Shown here: in pieces, positions 19,759-28,027 of the stretch
Layout: each line of letters begins with the position of its first letter
How positions within the stretch are numbered: position 1 is the stretch's first letter
The notes under the pieces: generated by a model
What the model was told of the DNA's origin: nothing
Databases searched by the model: none
Seen by the model: only the letters and a program-made list of their open reading frames with translations
DNA from: Thermophagus xiamenensis
Lineage (GTDB): Bacteria; Bacteroidota; Bacteroidia; Bacteroidales; Marinilabiliaceae
NCBI RefSeq assembly: GCF_900112795.1
Contig: NZ_FONA01000005.1
Span: 62,001 to 126,000 of the forward strand
DNA: 64,000 nt
Direction of reading: 5' to 3'
Made by a program: the position numbers and the translations under genes

Positions 19759-21048
19759 ATGTTTGAAAAGTTAAAAAATAAAGAAGCGAAATTATCAGTT
19801 ATTGGTCTGGGATATGTTGGCTTACCCATTGCTCTGGAATTTGCCCGTAAGATGAAAGTCATTGGGTTTGATATTAAACCGGACCGTATAGAAAAAATGA
19901 AGCAACACATCGACCCCAGTAATGAGCTGGAGGCATCGGCTTTTGAAGGTTGTGATATTAAGTTTACTTCAAATCCGGAAGATTTAAAGGAAGCCTGCTT
20001 TCATGTGGTTGCCGTCCCTACCCCTATAAATAAGCATAATTTACCCGATTTAAACCCGTTGCTCAGTGCCACTCGTACCGTCGGTAAAGCATTGAAAAAA
20101 GGCGATTATGTGGTTTTTGAATCGACCGTTTATCCGGGATGTACCGAAGAAGATTGTGTCCCGGTGCTGGAGCAGGAATCGGGTTTAAAATTCAACGTTG
20201 ATTTTAAAGTGGGTTATTCACCCGAACGTATTAACCCCGGCGATAAAGAGCATACACTAACCAAAATTCTCAAGATTGTCTCTGGTAGCGACCCGGAGGC
20301 ATTGGAAGAAATTTCGGCTGTTTATGGTTCAATCATTAAGGCCGGTATTTATAAAGCCAGTTCCATAAAGGTGGCTGAAGCGGCTAAAATCATTGAAAAT
20401 ACCCAGCGTGATGTCAATATTGCTTTAATGAATGAATTGTCGCTCATTTTCAATCGTTTAAATATTAATACTTACGAAGTATTGGAAGCCGCCGGCACTA
20501 AATGGAATTTCCTGCGTTTCTCACCCGGATTGGTCGGTGGCCATTGTATTGGTGTTGACCCTTATTACCTTACTTATAAAGCCAATGAGTTGGGTTATCA
20601 CTCTAAAATTATTACCGGCGGGCGGTTCATTAACGATGCCATGGGACCCTATATCGCCAAACAAGTGGTTAAAAAGTTAATTTCAAAAGGACATAAGATT
20701 AACGGTTCACGGGTGCTCATAATGGGGGCTACTTTTAAGGAGAACGTTAGCGATATTCGAAACTCTAAAGTGGCAGATGTTTATAATGAGCTGAAGTCTT
20801 TTAGTGTTAACGTAGACGTCACAGACCCTCATGCTTCATCAAAGGAACTGATGGAAGAATATGGCTATGGCCTGGTGGATAAGATTGATAAAAAATACCA
20901 TGCCGTAATTCTTGCTGTTAATCATGACGAATATATGAAGCTTGATGAGGTTTATTTTAAGTCCATCACTGTTGATGACCCTCTCTTTGTTGACGTAAAA
21001 GGCGTCTTCAGAGGTAAGATTCGGGAAATGACATACTGGAGTTTATAG
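19759..21048 (+). CDS. wbpA: UDP-N-acetylglucosamine 6-dehydrogenase (WbpA-like)
   Basis: A nucleotide-sugar dehydrogenase with the three expected domains: NAD-binding (LSVIGLGYVGLPIALEFA), central (VFESTVYPGCTEE, VGYSPERINPGDKEH) and UDP-binding C-terminal. GLVGGHCIGVDPYYL holds the catalytic cysteine. It would oxidise UDP-GlcNAc at C6 to UDP-GlcNAcA, the first step of the pathway completed by the WbpB, WbpE and WbpD homologues. 429 residues is the usual length. Confidence 0.9.
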   Translation: MFEKLKNKEAKLSVIGLGYVGLPIALEFARKMKVIGFDIKPDRIEKMKQHIDPSNELEASAFEGCDIKFTSNPEDLKEACFHVVAVPTPINKHNLPDLNPLLSATRTVGKALKKGDYVVFESTVYPGCTEEDCVPVLEQESGLKFNVDFKVGYSPERINPGDKEHTLTKILKIVSGSDPEALEEISAVYGSIIKAGIYKASSIKVAEAAKIIENTQRDVNIALMNELSLIFNRLNINTYEVLEAAGTKWNFLRFSPGLVGGHCIGVDPYYLTYKANELGYHSKIITGGRFINDAMGPYIAKQVVKKLISKGHKINGSRVLIMGATFKENVSDIRNSKVADVYNELKSFSVNVDVTDPHASSKELMEEYGYGLVDKIDKKYHAVILAVNHDEYMKLDEVYFKSITVDDPLFVDVKGVFRGKIREMTYWSL

Positions 21049-21060
21049 AAAACTATAACC

Positions 21061-22272
21061 ATGGCCCCAAAAAACACCATTCTTTTTCTATTGCCTGCCC
21101 CTTTTTATCAGAAGCCTGATGAGCCGGGATTTCAGGTTCAAACTCAAAATTTTAGAACTACATTGGGCTTTGTTGCGCCTGAGCTCTGTCGCAGAAATTG
21201 GTCTGTTAAGCTGGTTTCTTTAAGTAACACCGCTCAGCAGATAAAGAATGGTAAAGAGTATTTGAATTCTTCAGGGTTAGACAAATTCTGCAGAGCATTT
21301 TTCTATCGACGTAAAATGGGCAGAGGGAAATTATTCCCTCAACTGGTACAGTTCTTTATTAATATCCGGTATCTGCAAAAGAAACTGGCCAAAAGTAGTG
21401 TCGTTTATGGGTATAATGATGTGGGGACGCTTTATGGGGCCCTTTTGAAACCTTTTTACAGGTATCGGTTGGTTTATGACATGCGGGGTGACCGTTCCAA
21501 TGAAATGGCAGTACAAGGAGCGCCACGATGGAGAGTGGTATTTTACCGAATGATACGTAACTTTTGCCTTCGTCGGTGTGACTTGGTCTTTACGGTCTCT
21601 TCCAAATGTCCCGGATTGCCGGAAGGGAAAAGGCATAGACCAAAATTTAATTTTTACGATGCAAGAAATTTTTATTATGATGCCACTATTGCGGAGCAAA
21701 AGAGAAAAGAACTAAACCTGGAAAACAGATTTGTGTTTGTTTATAGTGGCACTGATAAGTACTATCAGATGGTTCCCGAAATGGTTCGGTTCTTTTCTGC
21801 TTTTTTGAAGATTTGTCCCGATGCCTGGTTTATGATAAACGTACCCAAACCTTCGGAAAAATTCAGAGAAGAATTGGAAAAAAAACATGTTCCTGCATCT
21901 GCGTGGGGAATGTTTCATCTGGACCAACACACTCTAAACCAATATCAGATGGTTGCCGATATGGCTTTTCTTATTCGTGAAGACCTGCCATTGAACCATT
22001 ATGCTTTTCCGACTAAATTTTCGGAATATCTTGCCAGTGGCGTGCCGGTGTTGATAACAGAGCATGTCCATTCCCTTGTAAACTTGGTGAAGGATTACAA
22101 TTTAGGAGAAATCTGGAAAACCGGGGAACCTTTATCTGAAGTACAAAAGCGCATTGTCAGATATCGTTCCAATTTCGATGTGAAAGAGCGATGTGCGTCT
22201 TTTGCCAGGAATCAACTATCCTGGCAAAAGAATGCTTCGTGGCTGGCCGACCAATTAGAAGCTCTGCTTTGA
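21061..22272 (+). CDS. GT-B glycosyltransferase of the GT4 type, diverged
   Basis: A 403-residue protein 13 bp after the WbpA-like gene. The first half contains VVYGYNDVGTLYGALLKPF and RLVYDMRGDRSNEMAVQG, a position where GT4 enzymes carry an acceptor-domain motif. The second half has RFVFVYSGTDKYYQMVPEMV and FPTKFSEYLASGVPVLITEH, the donor-binding loop of GT4/GT1-like transferases. Acceptor and donor are unknown. Confidence 0.8.
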   Translation: MAPKNTILFLLPAPFYQKPDEPGFQVQTQNFRTTLGFVAPELCRRNWSVKLVSLSNTAQQIKNGKEYLNSSGLDKFCRAFFYRRKMGRGKLFPQLVQFFINIRYLQKKLAKSSVVYGYNDVGTLYGALLKPFYRYRLVYDMRGDRSNEMAVQGAPRWRVVFYRMIRNFCLRRCDLVFTVSSKCPGLPEGKRHRPKFNFYDARNFYYDATIAEQKRKELNLENRFVFVYSGTDKYYQMVPEMVRFFSAFLKICPDAWFMINVPKPSEKFREELEKKHVPASAWGMFHLDQHTLNQYQMVADMAFLIREDLPLNHYAFPTKFSEYLASGVPVLITEHVHSLVNLVKDYNLGEIWKTGEPLSEVQKRIVRYRSNFDVKERCASFARNQLSWQKNASWLADQLEALL

Positions 22273-22299
22273 TGAAGTATTTTGTCCAGGCTTTACTGC

Positions 22300-23532
22300 A
22301 TGAAAAACAATTTTATGGTCAGGAAGAAAAATAATAAGGCTTTATGTTTATTAAATTTTTCCGGACGTTTTGGCGGGGCTGAAAAACGTTATGCCACATT
22401 GTTTAACCGGTTGATGGAACAACAACGCGACTATTATCTGATTATTAATTCTTGTCTCTATACCATACTTACCGACAGCTCTGTTTTAAAACCTAACGAG
22501 CGTATCATTTTATTCCGGGATGGGAAGGACTTCAACTCTTCCGCTGTCGGTTCAAAGCCCTTGAGAAAAACGAACCAAAAAAAAAGCAAACTACGTTTGT
22601 TTTTGGGACGGTGGAAATATTTTCTGAAGACAACCTTGTTGTGGGTTCGTTTTTCCCGTTTTTTTGTTGGGGTGATTAAGAATAATCGTATAAACACTTT
22701 GTATGGTGTGTGGCAGGGTGGAATATGGACGTGGATGTGGTGTCGTCTTTTGGGGGTTAGACTAATATTTAGTGTGAACGGCAGTGGTTTCTTGAATACC
22801 GAAACCAATATTACCAGATTTTTTGACAGCCAGTACCATGTTCTGAAGCATGCCAATGTGCTTGATTTTTTATCCCCTTCCTTAAAGGTCGATTATATTC
22901 GCAGAATGGGTAAGAAAATTAATGGTTCCTGCGTGGTTACGCCCAATAGTTTTATCGACTATACTCACTATTATCCTGTATTTCCTAAAAAACCGTGGGT
23001 GGTATTCCTTGGACGATTGGAACCCATTAAAAATCCTATGGTCTTTATGGAGGCAGTAAAAGAGATAGAGCTAACCCAAAGCGAGATGGAAGTCTCTTTC
23101 TATGTGATGGGAACGGGTAGCATGTTAGGTGCTATGCAGCAATTTGCTTCCCAAAATAATTTAAAGAAAGTAATATTTACCGGTCTACATCCTCATCCGT
23201 GGGAAATACTTAGAGTTTCGTCAGTATTTGTATCGTTGCAACGGGATGAGAATTATCCCAGCCAGTCGTTAATAGAAGCCATGGCATGCGAAAACGCTGT
23301 GATTGTTACTGATGTGGGAGATACCCGACAACTGGTTACTGAAAAGGAAGGGGTATTGGTGCAGGATGACCCCGCTCAGGTGGCTCACAATATTGTCAAG
23401 TTGTTAATGGATGAGGATTTACGGAAACAAAAAGGTCAATGTGCAAGGCAAAAGGTGCTCGACAATCATACCCTCGACCGCTTTGTATTATGGTACGACA
23501 ATCTGATGTCAGGAGCCTTTAATTTTTCTTAA
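22300..23532 (+). CDS. Family 4 glycosyltransferase
   Basis: LCLLNFSGRFGGAEKRYATL is the N-terminal glycine-rich loop of GT4 enzymes. VVFLGRLEPIKNPMVFMEAV starts the donor domain, and NYPSQSLIEAMACENAVIVT carries the E-x7-E motif. A basic stretch (LRKTNQKKSKLRLFLGRWKY) could help membrane association. The ATG at 22300 is chosen; a TTG six codons upstream is less likely. It is the last transferase of the locus. Confidence 0.85.
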   Translation: MKNNFMVRKKNNKALCLLNFSGRFGGAEKRYATLFNRLMEQQRDYYLIINSCLYTILTDSSVLKPNERIILFRDGKDFNSSAVGSKPLRKTNQKKSKLRLFLGRWKYFLKTTLLWVRFSRFFVGVIKNNRINTLYGVWQGGIWTWMWCRLLGVRLIFSVNGSGFLNTETNITRFFDSQYHVLKHANVLDFLSPSLKVDYIRRMGKKINGSCVVTPNSFIDYTHYYPVFPKKPWVVFLGRLEPIKNPMVFMEAVKEIELTQSEMEVSFYVMGTGSMLGAMQQFASQNNLKKVIFTGLHPHPWEILRVSSVFVSLQRDENYPSQSLIEAMACENAVIVTDVGDTRQLVTEKEGVLVQDDPAQVAHNIVKLLMDEDLRKQKGQCARQKVLDNHTLDRFVLWYDNLMSGAFNFS

Positions 23533-23608
23533 CGCGAAATCAGAAAATAAACGAATATATTGCTGCATCTTTGCATATTGATTTCGAAGTTAGGAAAAAC
23601 GACATTAA

Positions 23609-24970
23609 ATGCAGGATAAAAAACTTCATGAGCTGGCCCATCATCCTGTGGGAGCTTTGATGTGGCGTTATTTCTGGCCTACCTTTATTGGTGTAATGGC
23701 CAATTCACTTTACAACATTATTGATAGAATTTTTATTGGTCAATTTGTTGGTCCGGAGGCGTTGAGCGGTGTGACTGCTGTGTTTCCCGTGATGGTCATT
23801 ATGATGGCTTTTGGCATGTTGGTAGGAAGCGGAGGAAGTGTGCGACTCTCATTAAACTTAGGTCGTAAAGATTTTGAAAAAGCTCGTCAGGTAGTAGGGA
23901 ATGCCGTGGCATTGGTGGTCTTAATCTCGGGCTCGGTAACATTTTTGGGATTTGCCATTAAAGGTCCGATGTTACGACTTTTTGGTGCTACAGATGTTAC
24001 TATGCAATATGCCAATGAGTATCTGAATTATATTTTATGGGGCGTTGTATTGCATGAATTCGGTTTTTCACTCAATGCATTGATACGGGCAGAAGGAAAT
24101 GCTCACCTTGCTATGATTAGTATGCTGATAAGTGCCGGTATCAATATTCCATTGGATGCATTGTTTATAATTCATTTTAAGTTAGGTGTCGGAGGGGCTG
24201 CATTAGCCACCATAATTTCGATGGCTTGTTTGTCGGCATGGGTACTCATCCATTTTAGGAGCAATCGTTGCGTTGTGAAACTGGAATGGAAGTATTTGGG
24301 ATTAAATAAAAAGATAGTATTGGCTATTACTTCTGTTGGATTGGCCCCTTTTGCCATGCAAATTGCCAACAGTGTGGTTCAGGCATTGTTTAATATAAAT
24401 CTGATAAGGTACGGTAGTGACCTGGCTGTGGGAGCCATGGGAATAGTTATGAGTGTTGCGGTAATCATTATTATGAGTATTGTTGCTCTTAATATGGCAT
24501 CACAACCCATTATTGGTTATAACTATGGGGCAAGAAATTATAATCGAGTCAGACAAACGTTAATAAAAAGTATTTCCATTGCGACGGCCATTTCTCTGTG
24601 TGCCTGGGTATTAATACAGGTTTTCCCTAAGCCAATAATCAATATTTTTGTTTCAGATAGTGCCGAAATCATGAACTACGGTAAAGATGGATTGCGTATT
24701 TATCTGCTGGCACTACCGGTGGTGGGATTTCAGGTGGTAGCTGGAAATTATTTTCAAGCTATTGGGAAAGCCGGTAAATCTATCTTTTTATCCTTATTAC
24801 GCCAGGTGATAGTTCTAATACCATTGTTGATTATTTTGCCTAAAGTGTTAGGTCTTACGGGTGTCTGGATATCGGCACCTATTTCTGACGCTGTTTCATC
24901 AATTATTACGGCTTTGTTCCTTATAAAGGAATGGAAAAGGCTGACACAGGCATCAAACGCCCTGGCATAA
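23609..24970 (+). CDS. MATE-family multidrug/Na+ antiporter
   Basis: 453 residues and about 12 membrane helices in two homologous halves. The N-terminal FWPTFIGVMANSLYNIIDRI segment is characteristic of MATE transporters, as is the QPIIGYNYGARNYNRVRQT motif of the second half. It may export toxic organic cations using an ion gradient. CATCTTTGCA about 35 bp upstream resembles the TAnnTTTG box with one mismatch, so it may have its own promoter. The terminator at 25096 ends the unit. A link to polysaccharide export is possible but not supported. Confidence 0.9.
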   Translation: MQDKKLHELAHHPVGALMWRYFWPTFIGVMANSLYNIIDRIFIGQFVGPEALSGVTAVFPVMVIMMAFGMLVGSGGSVRLSLNLGRKDFEKARQVVGNAVALVVLISGSVTFLGFAIKGPMLRLFGATDVTMQYANEYLNYILWGVVLHEFGFSLNALIRAEGNAHLAMISMLISAGINIPLDALFIIHFKLGVGGAALATIISMACLSAWVLIHFRSNRCVVKLEWKYLGLNKKIVLAITSVGLAPFAMQIANSVVQALFNINLIRYGSDLAVGAMGIVMSVAVIIIMSIVALNMASQPIIGYNYGARNYNRVRQTLIKSISIATAISLCAWVLIQVFPKPIINIFVSDSAEIMNYGKDGLRIYLLALPVVGFQVVAGNYFQAIGKAGKSIFLSLLRQVIVLIPLLIILPKVLGLTGVWISAPISDAVSSIITALFLIKEWKRLTQASNALA

Positions 24971-25095
24971 GGTTGTTTTACTTCTGAATATGCTTTTAAA
25001 ACCTGGGGGGCCTTCTTTTGAGAGATGTTGGTTGCGGTGAAACCGGAAACTTTTAAGGGTTTATACCCATATACCTCTGTATATTAAAATTATAA

Positions 25096-25134
25096 AAAAG
25101 AGCATGACCCAATAGAATTGTCATGCTCTTTTCT
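25096..25134. terminator. Bidirectional terminator between MATE and nitroreductase genes
   Basis: AAAAGAGCATGAC (25096-25108) and GTCATGCTCTTTT (25120-25132) are perfectly complementary around an 11 nt loop, with T-runs on both strands. It sits between convergent genes. Confidence 0.9.
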
Positions 25135-25142
25135 TTTGAAAA

Positions 25143-25772
25143 TCAATAATTGATTACAAATTCGTCAAGGGATTTTCTGACTTTTTTATAGTGTTGGTAT
25201 TCATCTTTAGCAGAGCGATATCCGGCAGCGACCATTGCTAAAGTAGAAAATCCTTTTTCTTTTAATCCAAGTATTTCATCAAATTGGTCATTATTAAAAC
25301 CTTCCATCGGACAAGCGTCGATGTCCTGGAGCGCAGCTGCCGAGAGTAACATCCCCAGTGAGATATATGCTTGTCGGGCAGCCCACTGAAAACGCTGTTC
25401 CGGTTGTAGGTTTTTAATGGTTCCTTTCATTGTTTGGTCAAAATCTGCCAATGATTCTTTAGGAATTCCACGGGTGTTGGCAATTCTTTCAATATATTGC
25501 TCAACATCCCGGTCGGTAAGGTCAGTTCTTGCCGAGAAAATAAAAAGATGAGAAGCTTCAGTCACCTGTGGCTGATTAAATGCCGCCGGGCTAAGTTTTT
25601 CTTTGACTTTGTCATCAGTAACCATTGCTATGGCAAAAGGTTGAAGACCATAAGATGTGGGTGCCAAATTTGCAGCCTGCAAAAGGTTATCCACCTGTGT
25701 GGAATTAAGTTTCCGGCTTTTGTCAAAACGCTTGGTGGCGTATCGCCATTGTAGTTTGTTTAAATATTCCAT
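25143..25772 (-). CDS. NAD(P)H-dependent nitroreductase family oxidoreductase
   Basis: A 209-residue FMN-binding nitroreductase (NfsB/YdgI-like). WRYATKRFDKSRKL near the N-terminus gives the phosphate- and FMN-binding Arg and Lys. APTSYGLQPFAIAMVTD is the flavin contact strand, and IDACPMEGFNNDQFDEILGL is the conserved C-terminal FMN segment. It would reduce nitro compounds or quinones with NAD(P)H in the cytoplasm. It is a monocistronic gene converging with the MATE gene. Confidence 0.9.
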   Translation of the reverse strand: MEYLNKLQWRYATKRFDKSRKLNSTQVDNLLQAANLAPTSYGLQPFAIAMVTDDKVKEKLSPAAFNQPQVTEASHLFIFSARTDLTDRDVEQYIERIANTRGIPKESLADFDQTMKGTIKNLQPEQRFQWAARQAYISLGMLLSAAALQDIDACPMEGFNNDQFDEILGLKEKGFSTLAMVAAGYRSAKDEYQHYKKVRKSLDEFVINY

Positions 25773-25858
25773 ATTTGATTTGTTTAATTTCTTGAAATTT
25801 AATCATGCCTTTGTAACTGAATCATTCTTTGATTCACAAAAGGTTGTTTAATGTCTGT

Positions 25859-25900
25859 AATGGCAATCTGTTATTGCCATGCTCGTTTTATCCGAGGAGA
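25859..25900. repeat. Short relative of the palindromic element
   Basis: AATGGCAAT, a CTGTT loop and ATTGCCATT-like sequence are followed by GCCATGCTCGTTTTATCCGA, a diverged arm of the dispersed palindrome, in the nitroreductase to acetyltransferase gap. Confidence 0.5.
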
Positions 25901-26000
25901 ATGAGTCTGCATGTTCCCGATATTAAATTGTATCGGAGCCCTATGTAAACAGATAAAAGTTTAATTTGTTTAGCAGGCTATGTAGCGTTTTCCGGCACTT

Positions 26001-26291
26001 TTATTCCTGTTCAAATAAAAGAGTCTTCCATTCGGGATTTTTTTGGATGAATGCTATTACGAAGGAACACTCAGGAATAATTCGGATTTGATGTTTTTGA
26101 CAATATTCCAGAACTTTTTCAACAAGGTATGTGCCAATACCTTGCCCTTTTAACGGGTCCGGAACCAACGTATGGGTGAGTTGCCAAACCGAGGGCTGAT
26201 AAACTTCGTAGTAAAGGGTTGCCATATGACCTTTTACCGGAAGTTCAAATCGCCTTGCATTTTTGTTAAGAATTAAGTCTTTGTCTTCCAT
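26001..26291 (-). CDS. Small GNAT-like N-acetyltransferase (YjdJ/Acetyltransf_CG type)
   Basis: A 96-residue protein with the minimal acetyl-CoA-binding unit of this family: ATLYYEVYQPSVWQLTHTLV, then VPDPLKGQGIGTYLVEKVLE with the GQGIG acetyl-CoA loop, then IIPECSFVIAFIQKNPEW. The substrate is unknown. It lies 22 bp upstream of the aminopeptidase gene on the same strand and is probably co-transcribed after it. Confidence 0.85.
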   Translation of the reverse strand: MEDKDLILNKNARRFELPVKGHMATLYYEVYQPSVWQLTHTLVPDPLKGQGIGTYLVEKVLEYCQKHQIRIIPECSFVIAFIQKNPEWKTLLFEQE

Positions 26292-26313
26292 AGAAGGTAA
26301 ATATGTATACCTG

Positions 26314-27708
26314 TTAAACGCCGCTGCCGGCTATTTGTTCTACCTCTTCTACAGTTATGGGAATGCGTTGCCCTAAAATTCGTGCACCACTCTCGGTTAC
26401 CAATATGTCGTCTTCGAGACGAATGCCACCAAACCCTTTCATGGCTTCTACTTTATCGTAGTTGATGAATTGGGTGAATTTTTTATCGGCCTTCCATTTG
26501 TCGATAAGTGCGGGAATAAAATAGATACCGGGCTCATTGGTAATGGTAAAGCCGGGTTTCAGACGGCGACCCATCCGTAATGCCGAAAGCCCAAACTGTG
26601 TTGAACGTTTGATTTCTTCGTCATACCCTACCAGGGTGTCGTTGTAATCTTCCATATCATGCACGTCGAGACCAATCATATGACCTATCCCATGAGGCAT
26701 AAATAAGGCGTGGGCACCTGCAGCTACCGCTTCTTCAATATCGCCTTTCATCAGTCCCATATCTTTTAACCCCGCGGCTATAACTTTACAGGCCAGAAGA
26801 TGTATATCCCGGTAGGGAACCTCGGGCCGGGTGGCTTCGCGAACTTTGTCGTTGGCATCCAGAACAATTTGATATACTTGTCTTTGTAAATCGGTAAATT
26901 TGCCCGAAACCGGTGTGGTACGTGTATGGTCGGTGGCATAATGTTTTGGCGATTCACTTCCGGCATCAACAAGAAGAAGGTCACCTTCTTTCAGTATATT
27001 TCCATGGTAGTGATTGTGTAGGGTTTCGCCACGTACCGAGCAAATGACCGGAAAGGAAATGATTCCTCCTCCCGACATGGAGATGCCTTCCAATACTCCG
27101 GCAATTTTTTGCTCTTGAATACCCGGGCTTGCCATTTTCATGGCTGTGGTATGCATCTCCCGGGCCACTGACATGTGGCGTTCCATTTCTTCAATTTCGC
27201 AGGGTTCTTTGATGCTGCGAAGTTCAATGCATGCTTTGGTTAATTCCAGTGAGGCATGATTTTTAACCTCATTGTGGTGAATGTTGAGCAAGTCGGCCAG
27301 TTTCATGATGTTCCGGAAACGGTAGGGAGGAGTGAAATGTATTTTTCGTTTTTGTTTTAGAGCATCCTTGATGAAAGAAAACAATTCTTTTGCAGGTCTT
27401 GTATCAGATATACCTACTTTGGACGCTTGCTCCCGCAATGAAGGTTGAGGCCCCATCCAGATAATGTCATCGATAGAAAAATCGTCACCGAAAAGGATTT
27501 CACGGTTATTATCGAGGTCAATGACTCCTGCTAAGCCTTGCAAGTCTATGCCAAAAAAGTATAGAAAGGTACTGTCTTGTCTGAAATGATAAGTGTTATC
27601 CGTATAGTTCATTGGGGCATCTTCATTGCCAAGTACAAGAATAAGCCCCGATTTAACCAATTTCTTAAGTTTGTTACGACGGTTGATGTAAATATCTTTT
27701 GAGAACAT
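26314..27708 (-). CDS. pepP: Xaa-Pro aminopeptidase (aminopeptidase P family)
   Basis: A 464-residue cytosolic M24B metallopeptidase. The N-terminal domain (residues 1-170) precedes the pita-bread catalytic domain. Dinuclear metal ligands are visible: Asp in LLVDAGSES, Asp in YATDHTRTT, His in MPHGIGHMIGLDVHD, Glu in ITNEPGIYF and Glu in GIRLEDDILVTE. It removes N-terminal residues preceding proline. The length matches the E. coli enzyme. Confidence 0.95.
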   Translation of the reverse strand: MFSKDIYINRRNKLKKLVKSGLILVLGNEDAPMNYTDNTYHFRQDSTFLYFFGIDLQGLAGVIDLDNNREILFGDDFSIDDIIWMGPQPSLREQASKVGISDTRPAKELFSFIKDALKQKRKIHFTPPYRFRNIMKLADLLNIHHNEVKNHASLELTKACIELRSIKEPCEIEEMERHMSVAREMHTTAMKMASPGIQEQKIAGVLEGISMSGGGIISFPVICSVRGETLHNHYHGNILKEGDLLLVDAGSESPKHYATDHTRTTPVSGKFTDLQRQVYQIVLDANDKVREATRPEVPYRDIHLLACKVIAAGLKDMGLMKGDIEEAVAAGAHALFMPHGIGHMIGLDVHDMEDYNDTLVGYDEEIKRSTQFGLSALRMGRRLKPGFTITNEPGIYFIPALIDKWKADKKFTQFINYDKVEAMKGFGGIRLEDDILVTESGARILGQRIPITVEEVEQIAGSGV

Positions 27709-27781
27709 AATACAAATAATTTAAACAGGTGTTTTTGATACTCTCAGTAAGTAACCTTTAAAGATAGTAAATATCCTTTAT

Positions 27782-28027
27782 TCATCAGTATAAAATTTAT
27801 CTAATTCGTTGGTCTGATGAAACGACCATGGCGGCTTTTGCCACAAAAGGACATGTATAAACGACAAAGGAAGAAGTGCACAGGCAGAAGGCAGAAGTAG
27901 TGATTAGTCATTAGTCAACAGTCATTAGTGGTTTGTGCTAAATAACTAATGACTAACCACTAACCACTAACAACTACTTTTAAGAAGCAATATGTCAATG
28001 GATTAAGTAAAATTTATGCTGATGAAA
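27782..28027 (-). repeat. Composite palindromic element, copy 3 (abuts the kinase stop codon)
   Basis: The palindrome half TTGGTCTGATGAAACGACCATGGCGGCTTTTGCC ... is represented by GATGAAACGACCATGGCGGC (27817-27836) and TTTTGCCACAAAAGGACATG. Then comes a TTAGTCA/ACTAACC heptamer block (27895-27985) and TTTTAAGAAGCAATATGTCA, with a linker ending GCTGATGAAA at 28027. The next three bases (TTA) are the stop codon of the histidine kinase. The 319 bp gap contains no gene. Confidence 0.75.

Noticed and set aside
25096-25134. Another copy of the dispersed palindrome (contains GAGCATGAC)
   Set aside because: Perfect stem with T-runs between convergent genes is better explained as a bidirectional terminator; no linker or spacer of the element.
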